In this document: piece after piece, positions 34,672-46,139 of the stretch | How the letters are laid out: each line of letters begins with the position of its first letter | Position numbering within the stretch: the stretch's first letter is position 1 | The notes under the pieces: model-generated | Told to the model about the DNA's origin: nothing | Database searches by the model: none | The model's input: only the letters and a program-made list of their open reading frames with translations | Assembly (NCBI RefSeq): GCF_018446385.1 | Contig: NC_055987.1 | Span: 5,100,705-5,164,704 of the forward strand | From: Zingiber officinale | Taxonomy: Eukaryota > Streptophyta > Magnoliopsida > Zingiberales > Zingiberaceae | Length of the DNA: 64,000 bases | Direction: 5' to 3' | Program-made: the position numbers and the translations under genes

Positions 34672-36672
34672 ATAGTCTAAGTCACTTCATTTCTTTTTGT
34701 CCAAGTCACTTCTCTTTTTATCCAAGTCACTTCCCCTTTTCTTTGTGAGTATCGGGAATACCCCCATTCATAGGTCCGAGATCCACATCTATGAATTGAA
34801 AGGTCCGAATGATCAACTCTGCAATCAGTTGTTAGAATCAATAGGTGTTCAAATCGTTCATTTGAATAAATTGAAACCCTTCTTATTGGATGATCATGAT
34901 ACTTCCAAAAGACCAAAATCCTTGATCAATGGAGGAACAAGATTACCATTTTTCTTCAAAAAGATACCAAAGTGGGTGATTGACTCATTCCATACTAGAA
35001 ATAATCGCAGGAAATCCTTTGATAACACGGATTCCTATTTATCAGTGATATTCCATGATCGAGACAATTGGTTGAATCCCGTGAAACCATTTCATAGAAG
35101 TTTATTGATATTCTTTTTATAAAGCAAATCCACTTCGATTCTTAAATGATCCAAATCGCTTCTGGTTCTATTGTAACAAAAGATTCCCTTTTTATGTGGA
35201 AAAGACCCGTATCAATAATTATGATCCTACATATGGACAATTCCTCACTATCTTGTTCATTCACAATAAAATATTTTCTTCGTGCGTCAGTAAAAAAACA
35301 TATTTTTGGGGAGAGAGAGACTATTTTTCCAATCGAGTCACAGGTATCTGACATATTTATACTTAACGATTTTACACAAAGTGGTGACAAAAGGTATAAC
35401 TTGTACAAATTTTTCCATTTTCCAATTCGATCTGAGTCATTCGTTCATAGATCTATTTACTCGATCACAGACATTTCTACAACATCTCTAACAGAGGAAC
35501 AAATAATTAATTTTGAAAGAACTTATTGTCAGCCTCTTTCAGATATGAATCTATCTGATTCAGAAGGGAAGAATTTGCACGAGTATCTCAGTTTCAATTC
35601 AAACATGGATTTGATTCACACTCCATGTTCTGAGAAGGATTTCCCATCTGGAAAGAGGAAAAAAAAACGGAGTCTTTCTCTAAAGAAATGCGTTGAGAAA
35701 GGGCAGATGTATAGAACCTTTCAACGAGATAGTGTTCTTTTTAATCTCTCAAAATGGAATCTCTTCCAAACATATATGCCATGGTTCCTTACTTCGACAG
35801 AGTGGAATATCTAAATTTCACCACCCTTTTAGAGATTTTTTCAGAACCATTGCCGATACTAAGGATACTAAGTAGCAGACACAAATTTGTATCCGTTTTG
35901 AGAGATATTATGCATGTATCAGATATATCATGGCCAATTCCTCAGAAGATTCTTCCACAATGAACTCTGACTCTGAAAAGTAAGATTTTGAGTATGATAA
36001 GTGAGATTTCGAGTAAGTGTTTCCAGAATCTCCTTCTATCCGAAGAAACGATTCATCGAAATAATGAGTCACCCGTTCCATTGATATGGACACATCTGAG
36101 ATTAACAAATGCTCGGGAGTTCCTCTATTCAATCCTTTTCCCTCTTCTTGTTGTTGGATATCTCGTTCGCATGCATCTTTTCTTTGTTTCCCGAGCCTCT
36201 AGTGAGTTACAAACAGAATTAGAAAAGATCAAATCTTTGATGATTCCATCATACATGATTGAGTTGCGAAAACTTTTGGATAGGTATCCTACATCTGAAT
36301 CTGAACTAAATTCTTTCTGATTAAATAATCTCTTTCTAGTTGCTCTAGAACAATTAGGAGATTTTTTTGGAAGAAATACGGGTTTCTACTTCTGGTGGCA
36401 ACATGCTATTGGTTGGTGGTTCCGCTTATGGGGTCAAATCAATACGTTCTAAGAAGAAATATTTGAATATCAATCTCATCGATCTCAGAAGTATCATACA
36501 AAATCCCATCAATCGAATCACTTTTTTGAGAAATACGACATATCTAAGTCGTACAAGTAAAGAGATCTATTCATTGATAAGAAAAAGAAAAGAGGTGAAC
36601 GGTGATTGGATTGATGAGAAAATAGAATCCTAGGTTGCGAACAGTGATTTGGTTGATGATGAAGAAAGATTA
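34672..36672 (+). pseudogene. ycf2: Plastid ycf2 fragment in nuclear DNA
   Basis: About 2 kb of the central part of the plastid ycf2 gene in plus orientation, starting with [15 protein letters not shown], then [75 protein letters not shown] and [20 protein letters not shown], ending in [12 protein letters not shown]. At least four frameshifts and several stops break it (frames change near 35130, 35810, 35960, 36320 and 36360). Ycf2 is a large plastid membrane/AAA-type protein of over 2000 residues, and no start or end is present here. The left junction at about 34671 follows the nuclear 'acaacaagaggaac'. Not functional. Confidence 0.95.
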
Positions 36673-38310
36673 GATAGCGTATGAGTAGGCTCGACAAAAA
36701 TCCTGTATGGCTTCTTCTAATTCTCTATAAAAAGAAATATGACCAAGAGTAGTTCGAATGTATATAGAACGGATTTCTTTTGTTATACTTCTTACTATTA
36801 GATAGTGCCCATAAATCTCATGATAAGTACCTAAAGATTCATATTAAACTTCGATGAGAACTTCTCTTGAACCAATGACACGTTGATCTTGTCTCCATCG
36901 GAGCCACAAAGGACTATTTAAATTGATTCTTTTCTGTCGATAAGCTCCAAGTGCATCATAGGAACTAGAAAAATAGGGTTCTTTTTCCCTCATATACCTA
37001 TCGTTATTATTATGATTATTAACTATTTTTTTTGGTAGTTTCCACTATTATATGGATTATACCTATTTGCACAAATACCTCAATGATTTCCGATTGTTAA
37101 TAAATAGAGTCCAATAAGCATGTCTTGAGTTGGTACAGAAATAGGATCCCCAATAGCTGGAGACAAGAGATTCATATGAGAAAACATAAGTAAACGAGCC
37201 TCCGCTTGAGCTTCCAAAGATAAATGTACATGAACAGCCATTTGATCCCCATCAAAGTCTGCATTGCAACCCTTACAAACTAATGGGTGTAAACAAATAG
37301 CGCTCCCTTCCACTAAAATAGGTTGGAATGCTTGTATGCCTAATCTGTGTAGGGTGGGTGCTCTATTCAATAATATAGGATGCCCCTGCATAACTTTTTG
37401 AAGTATTTCCCGTACAATGGGTTCTTTTTCCCAAATTTTACTTTTAGCAATTCCTATGTTAGAAGCAACATGTTGTCTGATTAGACCACAAATTACAAAT
37501 GTCTATAAAAGCTCTATTGCTATTTCTCGAGGTAATCCACACTGATGTAATGAAAGCGAAGGACCCACGATAATAACGGAATGTCCCGAATAATCGACAC
37601 GTTTACCAAGCAGAGTTTCACGAAATCTTCCTTCTTTACCTTCAATTATATCTGAAAATGACTTGTAAACTTTATTGTGACCATCCCTCAGTGGTTGTCC
37701 ACGGATCCCATTATCAAGAAGTGTATCCACGACCTCTTGTACCAATTTTTCCTGACATATTACTAATTCCCCCGGCGTAGATCTACTTGTTGCTAATAAA
37801 TCGGTAAGAGTATTATTCTGATAAATAACTCGTCTGTAGAGTTCATTAATATCCGAACTCATTAGTTTACCCCAATCTATCTGAATGATTGGTCTCAATT
37901 CGGGAGGAAGAACTGGTAATAAGCACAAAACCATCCATTCTGGTTCTATATTTGTTCGAATAAAATGTTTAGCTAATTTCATGTGTCTAACCAAAAAATC
38001 TTTTCTTCTTCTAATTTTTCTATCTTCCCATTCATTTCCAGTGGAACCCTCCTCCCCTAACTCCTTCCATTCTACCAATGAATTACTTCTAATAATTCTC
38101 AAATCTGAATCGGCTAATTGTTCTTTGATATAGCACCTGCTCCTGTAAAGATTTCTCGATTTCGAAATGTCTCGAAGACTTGGGTAGTAAAAAAAAGTGG
38201 TATGTTGTATTTCCAGGATTGGATTTCATATTCGAATAAACCTCGTAATCGTAAGAAAGTAGGTTTTTTAGCTATGGGCCTAGCAAAAGAAAAATCGAGA
38301 TAGGTTCCTG
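36673..38310 (-). pseudogene. rpoC1: Plastid rpoC1 exon 2 fragment in nuclear DNA
   Basis: The minus strand carries most of exon 2 of the plastid RNA polymerase beta' subunit. From right to left: [40 protein letters not shown], the lid/rudder region, then the catalytic loop as [14 protein letters not shown] (three Asp still present) and [16 protein letters not shown] near the end. A CAG-to-TAG stop at about 37503, another frame change near 38100, and several Arg-to-Cys, His and Gln changes (VICGLI, YSGHSV, LHQCG) point to C-to-T decay. It abuts ycf2 at about 36672 in the opposite orientation, an arrangement not found in plastomes. Not functional. Confidence 0.95.
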
Positions 38311-38393
38311 TAGGGTTGGATTCCCCCCTTTAAAATCGGACGTGAAGGTTTCCTTTCATCCGGCTCAAGTAGTTACCTCAAAAAAGGGAATTG
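38311..38393 (-). ncRNA. 3' end (domains V-VI) of the rpoC1 group II intron, decayed copy
   Basis: The minus strand reads GAGCCGGATGAAAGGAAACC then TTCACGTCCG, the conserved group II domain V hairpin. Then comes a domain VI-like stem with GGGAATCCAACCCTACAGGAAC, ending CTATCTCGAT at the start of exon 2. This is the 3' part of the plastid rpoC1 intron, continued at 39471 after the LTR insertion. Inert in the nucleus. Confidence 0.75.
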
Positions 38394-39470
38394 TGTTGGA
38401 TCGTGAAAGTCGAAAGAAGGGGGAGGGGGTGAATATCGAAAAACGTTTGAGAAGAGTAAATGCAGCGAAAAAGTAAAGTAGAAAAGAACAAGGCTAACAC
38501 AAGTTCTTTTTACATGGTCCAGAGCCTGTGTCGACTCCTACTTCAAGGCCCGCACTCGTCGAGTGCTTTCGTTGGGCAATCCACTAGCAATTCGAATAAT
38601 TGATTACAAGAATTAAGTACAGAAAAGCTAGAAATAAAATACCGACAAATATAAAGCAATAGAAAAAGGAGCAGAGCTTTATCGGAGTAGCGTCGCAACG
38701 TCGCAGGAGCGCAGGAGAACAGATCGTCAATTCTGAGTTGGTGTTGGAGCTCCGTCTTTGACCCTCCTTATATAGGAGGTTCGGGGGCACCTGGAACCTT
38801 CAGGGCTCCTCGACCATGATGTACCCGACCCAACCAGGAGGCCCACGTGTCGACGTCGCGTCAGGGGATAAAATTTGCCTTCGGGCGCTCGGACCACCTT
38901 TCTCCAGAGAACATCTTCTCCCGCAAGACAAGGTTAGTTCGAGACAAATATATAATGTATATCCTGCAAAACAAAGTATTAGTATAGTTTATAGTTTGAC
39001 AGAAAAGAATATGACTTAGATTCCGTCTCTCCGAGGCTAGAATCTAGTCAAGATCTCAACTTAGAGTTCCGAAATGGTTATAAGTCGGATCGGCGCCTAA
39101 GTTCCCTTCCCGGGAATATATCCTCATAGTCACTCCCTTCCAGTGACTTACCTTTACTCACTTGCCAGACGTCCGGTCATCCCTTTGACCCGTCTGGACT
39201 TTTCGCCAGCTATCCGGTCAGCCCGTCGACTTAGCTGGACTTCGTGCCAAGCGTCCGGTCAGCCCGTCGACCCGCTTGGACTTCTCGCCAGCTATCCGGT
39301 CGGCCCGTTGACCTAGCTAGGTTTCGTGCCAGACATCTGGTCAGCCCGTCGACTTGTCTGGACTTCGCCTGCACACTCGATCAGAGTGTTAGACAACGAC
39401 AAACCTAACTTAACCTAATTTGTCATTCATCAAAATCTGAGTTAGAGCGTTAGTGCTAACCGCACCAACA
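38394..39470. mobile_element. LTR family A insertion in plastid DNA, 1.08 kb
   Basis: Begins TGTTGGATCGTG, ends CGCACCAACA, and is flanked by AATTG (38389-38393) and AATTA (39471-39475). Inside are repeated 'ccggtcagcccgtcgac(t/c)' plus 'gactt(c/t)gc' blocks (39175-39370) as in 9487-10770. Short chance ORFs only. Removing it rejoins the group II intron. It has no internal domain or second LTR, so it is a solo LTR or a TRIM-like element. Confidence 0.75.
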
Positions 39471-40335
39471 AATTATTTCTTGTTTTAATAGTTTGTTTGA
39501 AAAATCCTACAAATAAGGAACTACTCCTTACTCAAGTTCCCACTAAGGACCAACGATTCATTCTTCTTTTTGTTACTTTCATTTTAAGAATTACTTATGA
39601 TAAAATTGGATAAAATGAAAATATGAGATTTTTGAGTAGTCTACTTCTCGTTAAATGATGAATCTCCTTAAAAGAATACTTTGGGACTCGTAAAGGATTT
39701 ACTTGTCTATATATTGTTCTATTCGATCTTTTAGGCCCCTATTTACCTCGATGGTTATGTTAGCCTTAAAGCATATATGCGATAAATAGACTTCTGTAAC
39801 CATGCTATATTTGCTTGCTTAAATGCAATCTCGCTATGCTATAAATAAATGAAATAACTGATTTCACAAAAAAGTCTTTTTTTCACGAGGTATAGGTAGA
39901 ATTATAGCAGACAATCCGAAACTTTTTTAAATCATATTCAAGAGAAAAACATTCTAAAAAGATTCATAAAATTAGAAGAACTATTCCTATTGGATGAAAT
40001 GATAAAAGAGTACCTGGAAACACATATACAAAAAACAATATAATTGGTCAAAGCATGCAATATGAATATGATCTCCATATCATTTTACATTTCTCCATAT
40101 GAATATAATTGTGAATCGTACAATTTTGATTAATTTTTTTTCACCATTTTTTCGCTACTAATACTAATCGAGACTATTTGCTCTGAGATAAATTGTATAG
40201 ATCCTGTTTAGCATAAAGATGGATATTCCTTGCTCATTATCAGAGCATCACTTATTCACAAACCCCGTATTCGTATTACAAGCCTAAAGGTTCATTTGTG
40301 TCAAATTAGGATACTATGTGGAAATTGAGCACGTA
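39471..40335 (-). other. Continued plastid rpoC1 intron DNA (probable)
   Basis: After removal of 38394-39470 this continues the intron upstream of domain V (minus strand ...GGAACTTGAGTAAGGAGTAG, GTAGGATTTTTCAAACAAAC). Moderate AT content and lack of similarity to the neighbouring nuclear repeats also fit plastid origin. No exon 1 sequence is recognised before the next repeat. The right end is uncertain. Confidence 0.55.
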
Positions 40336-40344
40336 AGAATACAA

Positions 40345-40510
40345 TGACATGATATTGTCCACTTTGGGCCTAAGCCCTCATGGTTTTGCTCTTGGGCTCT
40401 ACCCAAAAGATCTCATTCCAATAGAGATATCTTTTCTCTTATAAACCCATGATCTTTCCCATGTGTTTTCAATATGGGACTATATTTGCAACCTTGCAAC
40501 CCCAACAGTA
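40345..40510. repeat. LTR/TRIM remnant with 'ttgggctctacccaaaag'
   Basis: The phrases 'actttgggcctaagccc', 'cttgggctctacccaaaaga', 'cttataaacccatgatcttt', 'caatatgggact' and the end 'aaccccaaca' are typical of a widespread angiosperm copia/TRIM LTR end with TATAAA-like and CAAT-like parts. The left end is not located. Confidence 0.5.
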
Positions 40511-41285
40511 TATCATCGGTCCAAAAGTTATTCAAAATTAGACCGTTTTCGAAGTAAAAATGTTATATTACTTCATCGAGATTAATAAAAGTGTCGAATT
40601 AGTTGATGTTATATTACTTCATAGGTTACAATAATTGACGAAGTAAAATATGTATATGACTTCATAAATTTTTATATTCTAGTGCAATAAATGTTTAATT
40701 TTACTTCTGCATAATTTGGCTTGCTTGAAGTATTTATTTTATGACTTTATCGTTGTATAGAAGTAATAGAGCATATTTTATTACAATAAAAAACTCAATT
40801 TAGCTAAGTAATATATATGAACGACTTCACAAATTTGATCAGTGACAAGTAAATAGTTTCTTTAATTATATAATTATTTAAACTTATCGAAGTATTTTGT
40901 ATTGTATTAATCCATCATGTATTCATAGTGTAATTGATCATATTTTATTACAATATAATTTTAATTGATAAAAGTATAAATCATAATATTTTACTATAAC
41001 ACAATAATTTTCATCACTAAAATTGAATAAATATATCACAAATATTTATCAAATACAATCCAAAACTGTATCCATAAATCTCTAAATATAATTTAAAGTT
41101 TATATCACAGCCTACACTTAGGCATGTACATAGAAGTAGATGACTTCGCTCCATTCACTTTTGATTTCATGATATTGAGATTACAGTTTATGTTTTGATA
41201 TTGTAAACTGAAAAAATAATAGAAATTTGAGGATGAATTCAAAATGACTTAATATGTAATAAAGATGATATTTTTTGGTACCCCT
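40511..41285. other. AT-rich stretch with TTACTTCAT repeats
   Basis: 'gttatattacttcat' and related short repeats occur at 40560-40640, and 'gaagtaaaa' in the other direction at 40550 and 40640. This may be part of a small DNA transposon. No gene. Confidence 0.35.
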
Positions 41286-41289
41286 TAGA

Positions 41290-41875
41290 GAAAATGGGAC
41301 TGCAAGCATGGATGTGTATATCATGCACAAAGCAACTTTGCGTGTTTAGTAGGTCCAATAAGATTAAAAATAATAATTTCCTACAAGCTTGGATTAATAA
41401 CTAATTATAATTAATCAGTTTTTAAGTTATGTTAATCGAATACTTAATCAGAAGCTTAGTGAAGCACGTCTCTTGTCTTGAAGAGGACGGCAAAAGATCA
41501 ATTTTTAAGAAAATTTGGTTTCCATTTCGAGCTTTTAATTAAAATTGACTATTTATAAAATTCGAAATGGTATGAAATAAAGTTTTATGTATTTATTTAT
41601 TCTTTTAATTATATTTATATCTTTAAATATCAATTTGATACGTATTGAAAATAATAAATTTTTTATCCTAGAAATTTTTTTTAATCGTTTTAAAAGAAAT
41701 TATGTCACAATTGATTCCTGTAATATAGAAATTGATTCCAAGAGGTAAAATAGGTATTGGATACATGATTTGAATTTTCCGGAAATTTAGATATGCCGTT
41801 CGGTAATTTATAGTTATTTTTTTTATTTCTAATAAGAAAAATCTTGTTATTGGAAATGAACATAATATTGTATTT

Positions 41876-41946
<71 letters not shown>

Positions 41947-42040
41947 CGTATTTTGTTGTCTCTGTGAATACTTCGTTTTTATGGTCTGAAAAGGTAATAT
42001 TTATTATATATACATCCTTCGGCATCGCGTAGATCTCGAT
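41290..42040. repeat. J-gene downstream flank, duplicated block copy 3
   Basis: Matches 21430-22090. A (TA)n tract at 41879-41943 replaces a short AT stretch of the other copies and produces chance ORFs in both directions. Confidence 0.8.
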
Positions 42041-42126
42041 TGTACATTTACAAAAACACGATCATGATCTTAAATCACTCAATCACAGCCGTCCAAATCT
42101 CCAATCGATCCGAGAAACCCAAACCG

Positions 42127-42651
42127 TTAAACGGCTTGTCGCGCCCGGCGCACCCGGCCGCCCCACGTATCCTCCCCGCCGGCCTCCGTCACGGCGGACC
42201 GCCGGAAGAGCCCTTCGAGCTGCGCGTCCCAGTTCCCGAACGCCGTCACGTCTCCCTCACGCCTCCGATCGCGGCCCTGGCTGAAAGCGGGGGCGGCGCC
42301 GACGGCAGCGGCCCAGCGGTCCCCGGAGAGGGAGAGGTCGTAGTTGCGGCGGCGAGTGGAGTCTGAGAGCACCTCGTAGGCCTCGTGCGCCTGCATGAAG
42401 CGCTCGGCGTAGCGGCCCTGGTCGGCGGCGGAGCGGCAGGCGTCGGGGTGCCAGCGGAGGGCCTGGCGGCGGTAGGCGGCGCGGATCTCTTCGGGTCCGG
42501 CAGTGTGGGGGATAGAGAGAAGTTCATACATAGTGGAGGGCGGTGCGGCGAAGGCGGCGGCGATGGGAGTGGTCTTGAGCCTGAACTGAGGGGCTCTTGT
42601 TCTTGTAGTGGTGGTGAAGATGGGGGAGATGGGAGAAGAGAGAGCAAACAT
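42127..42651 (-). CDS. Small plastid J-domain co-chaperone (DnaJ 11-like), copy 3
   Basis: 174 residues, intronless, and closest to copy 1 (differences include one fewer Thr, Gln for Arg in APQFRLK, and FSQGRDRRREGDVTAFG in the tail). Transit-like residues 1-37, J domain about 40-106, HPD at 68-70 intact, conserved FGNWDAQLEGLFRRS tail. The frame is open throughout. The 3' flank 'catcgcgtagatctcgattg' and the promoter are also conserved, consistent with duplication of the whole gene. Shadow ORFs at 42246-42647, 42040-42366 and 42385-42657 are ignored. Confidence 0.9.
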   Translation of the reverse strand: MFALSSPISPIFTTTTRTRAPQFRLKTTPIAAAFAAPPSTMYELLSIPHTAGPEEIRAAYRRQALRWHPDACRSAADQGRYAERFMQAHEAYEVLSDSTRRRNYDLSLSGDRWAAAVGAAPAFSQGRDRRREGDVTAFGNWDAQLEGLFRRSAVTEAGGEDTWGGRVRRARQAV

Positions 42652-42732
42652 TATTAATTAATTCCTTCTCTATTGAAGAAAAAGGAAACAATTGAATTGA
42701 GTAGATGAAGTTAATTGCTAGGAAGATGGTTG

Positions 42733-42745
42733 GACATTTATAGAG
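42733..42745 (-). promoter_or_regulatory. TATA box of J-protein copy 3
   Basis: The minus strand reads CTCTATAAATGTC about 85-95 bp upstream of the start codon, within the conserved 'gctaggaagatggttgga' context. Confidence 0.6.
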
Positions 42746-43179
42746 TTTCCGAGATCATAAAGAGGGCAAAGATACATAAATTATACTCTAAATTTATTTA
42801 ATATTAATAGACGATCGAATTAAAAAGACACCTAACTTATTAAAATAAAAATTAAATCGATAATAGAAATTAAAACACTTCTAGTCCCACTAATTAATTG
42901 CTGATTGATTTTAAATAAGTAGATGACTGATTAATTCATCAATAAGCTAAATATAATCTTAATGATTTTGATTTTTTATTTATGTTTTATAACTTAGTTC
43001 AAGGTTTAGTATAATACTTGTATATTGAAAATAATAACCCGCTTTCCTATATCTTTTTATAATTTAGTTGTATCTTATTATTTGTCAATAATCTTATAAA
43101 GTCATCACATGTACTTATCAATTAAAAGATAAACAATATGAAGTAAACTAAAACGTTATATTCTATCATTTTCAAACAG

Positions 43180-43790
43180 TACAAAGTCGTTGAAATTTCA
43201 TATCCTGCCAATTATGATCGTGTGGTCTGGATGAATTCTATAGAACAAAGAAAGAGACAAAAGAAAAAGAAATATAAAATAACAATGGAAATTATTTTTA
43301 GTGCAATTATTGTTTTAAAAAATTCAACGTTGTACGGAACACTTTTTTTCTGGAAAATCAAAGTCAACTAAAAACGCATTAAAATTTTCTCCATAAAAAT
43401 GAAAAAAAAAAAACAGATAATAATTTCCACCAAATTTCCTTCTACGCAAGTGGGAATACCATCAATTCTCATCCTTCCACAGCCTGGGAAGTGGGAATAC
43501 AATCAATTCTTAAGGAAATGTAAAACCAAATTAATTTGTACAATTGATTTAAAATACTTTTTATTGGAGGTCAATGTTAACAACGACAACAACAATAATC
43601 ACCACCACAACAAATTAAAAAGTTGTGTTATTAATTAATTGTGTGAAAACAGTTCGCCCAATATATTTGTAGCTAAGTTTACTTCATCAACCCAATAAAT
43701 TAAAAGTAGTCGAGGATGACGGTGGCACTAAGACTCGACTACGGAAAAAGATTGCGACAATGAAAGGATAAATCTAGATTTCAAAAGTAT
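43180..43790. repeat. J-gene promoter-distal block
   Basis: Copy of the block at 23380-23830, with 'aagtagtcgaggatgacggtggcac' type sequence at the right end as in 17635-17680 and 28808-28850. Confidence 0.75.
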
Positions 43791-43849
43791 CAACAAAATA
43801 TTTTGTTTGACTTTATTTACTTTTTTTGTGTGTAAAATTTCCTTCTTTA

Positions 43850-44149
43850 TTCACTTCGGTCGGGCTTGGCTGCCTTACAAAATGGTGATAACTTTTAATT
43901 ATATCCAAAACAAATCAGCTAATGGAAGGCCAAAGGCCGATCGATCGCTGGTTTCACAAAAGTTACATATCGATGGATCTGTTTGGTGATGGAAATTACA
44001 CATAGAAAGAACCAAAAACCGGAAGATTCATGGTCTTGAATTTGAATCTATTAGACATTTGAAGACCTTATTTTTTTTTTGTAGGTTTGTAGGTTGACTC
44101 TTTGATCCGGTCACCTCCCGCAAATCGATGCCAATCGTTTGAACGGAGC
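43850..44149. repeat. 3' flank shared with the gene at 61593
   Basis: 'aatggaaggccaaaggccga', 'gttacatatcgat(g/t)gatct' and 'agattcatggtcttgaat' recur at 61325-61460, downstream of the fifth J gene. This shows that the dead copy and copy 5 belong to one subgroup. Confidence 0.75.
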
Positions 44150-46139
44150 CTTTCGAGTTCCAATTGATGCCAATCGCACCGCCAGAGACTGATCAATCCA
44201 CTAGACGATGGCATTGCGGGACCGGTGCACACGGCCGCCCCACGTCTCCTCCTTCCTGCCGGCATCCACCATGGTCGACCGCCATTGGACCCATACAGCT
44301 GTGTTTCCCAGTTCCCAAACGCCACCGTGGCGCCTCCTCGTTGGGGAGGGCACCCCTCACGGAAGGTCGGGGCAACACCGACGACGGAGGCCCGACAGCT
44401 GCGGGAGAGGGCAAGGTCGTAGTTGTGGTGGTGGACCGGGTTGGAGAGCAACTCGTAAGCATCCCGTGTTAGGACACTCTGGGAGCTAGAGTGGGGTGAT
44501 TAGCTCCAATCGCTTCGTCTTGTTGAATTGTTGCAACAGAAACTTGAAGCAATACTAAAACCCTTAATTTTACTTGGTATCTATCTCCTTGAGGTGACTA
44601 ATCCAAGGATGCACTCTCTTCACTCATAGTACACTATGAAAACCTCATTCTTAGAGGCCGTGAAGCCTCCTACAAGCACAATACGAGAAATATAACAACA
44701 AAAAGCACAAGAAAATTACAAAGAAAATCAAACACAATTTAAAATAATGAACTCTTGTTTAGCTTGCTTTCTTCTTACTTGGATTTGCCTCTTAGTGGTG
44801 GAAAATACAGTAACACTTTGTCTCCAATCACTCAAGAAACTGATGGAGAATGGAGAAGAAGAAGAGCTATCGAATCCTTCACAAAAACACCTTTTATCTC
44901 GCTAATTAGGGTTCCCAATCTATTGATCTTATTCCCAATCGATTGTCACGTCAGATCTATCCATTCAAACCTCATAATAGCTCTTTTCTGCTCTTCCCAA
45001 TCGATTACCTAGTCGATTAGACAACTTTAATTGATCACCCGATTGATTCATAAATGCACTATTCGCTCGCATTTTCTCCCAATCGATCACCTGATCGATT
45101 GGCCTCTTTGCAAATACCTCAATCGATTGGGAACCTTTCCAATCAATTCAGAATACTGTGCTTCATGAAAAACTAGCTCTCAATCGATTGGATTGATCTT
45201 AATCGATTACCCAATCAATTAACACATCTTCTGTAATGTTCTTTGTGAACCAATTGATAACCTAATCCATTGCCCAATTGATTAACCAATTAATTGGTAA
45301 GTAGTAAAAAGTGTAGAGCTCTAAATGAATTTCGTTTCACATCCGAGATCATCTTGTTCCAATATCCGAGTCAAAAGATATGACCTTCGGAACTTTGCTC
45401 TGTTAAAACTTCTTCGTTTCATGCCAACTTCCTGTTGGACTTTCTACCACCAAGTGTCCGATCAATTTTTGACCCACTTGAGCTTTCTCTTTACCAACTT
45501 TCATTGGACTTCTGATCACCAAATGCAGTCCTCCTTGACCCACTTAGATTTTTCTTTTGTCTAACCTCTATGCAGGACTAGTTAATCGGAAGATTTCCAC
45601 CATGCCCATCCTCAGTTAGGACTTTCCCTTGCCTAACTGCAGTTAAGGCTACCTTTGCCAACGTTCGATCCTCCTTGACACACTTGGACTTTCCTTTGCT
45701 TAATCTCGAGTTAGGATTTTGCCTTGCCTAATCTCCAGTTAGGACTTTTCTTCGCTTAACCTCTAGTTAGGGTTTTCCTTTACCAAACCTTCAATTCAGA
45801 CTTTCTCAGTCAAGTATTCAATCCTTCATGACCTACTTGACTTTTCTCTCACACATTTTCAAGTATTCGATCAACCTTAACCTACTTGATATCTTCTCAT
45901 ATATTGTTCAAACATCGAAACTCAAACTCGAATTCACTCAAGCTTAGTCAAATTAGTCAACCTTAACCTGAGGATGATTGCACCAACAATCTCCCAACAT
46001 CTCGTGCCTCCATGAAGTGCTCTACGTAGTGGGGCTCCTCCTCAGCGGAGCGGTATACGGCTGAGTGCCACCGAAGGGCCACTTGTCAGTATGTCATGCA
46101 GATTTCGTTGGGCCCAGTGGTCTAGGATACGGAGAGAAT
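44150..46139 (-). pseudogene. Dead J-domain gene copy 4, split and truncated
   Basis: The gene lies in two pieces, 46139-46000 and 44466-44150 (minus), split by a 1.5-kb LTR-type insertion at the helix III codons. The first piece reads VALRWHSAVYRSAEEE, where copy 5 has VALRWHPDACRSAGEE, so the HPD motif has become HSA. It has two in-frame stops (VS*TTGP and TY*QVALRW). The second piece reads LALSRSCRASVVGVAPTFRE and VAFGNWETQL before frames shift. The 5' end, including the transit peptide, is removed at 46139 by a copia LTR. It is more like copy 5 than copies 1-3. The 127-codon ORF at 44068-44451 is a by-product. Confidence 0.85.
44467..45999. mobile_element. LTR-type insertion in the dead J gene, 1.53 kb
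   Basis: Begins TGTTAGGACACTCTGGGAGC and ends CCAATAA-free CTCCCAACA. Flanked by TCCCG (44462-44466) and TCTCG (46000-46004), a 5-bp duplication with one C-to-T change. Contains 'ggggtgattagctcc' near the left end, many AATCGATTGG-like palindromes (44930-45300), and 'taacctc(t/c)agttaggac' repeats (45560-45790). Related in plan to family A elements. The only ORFs are short. Confidence 0.75.

Noticed and set aside
34672-38310. Functional ycf2 or rpoC1 genes, or a plastid contig
   Set aside because: Both are broken by frameshifts and stops, joined in an order not found in plastomes, and flanked by nuclear repeats.
41705-42032. Tyr/Ile-repeat ORFs on both strands
   Set aside because: Translation of a (TA)n microsatellite.
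44068-44489. Overlapping ORFs of 65-127 codons as a new gene
   Set aside because: They are frame-shifted readings of the tail of the dead J-domain gene and its antisense strand.
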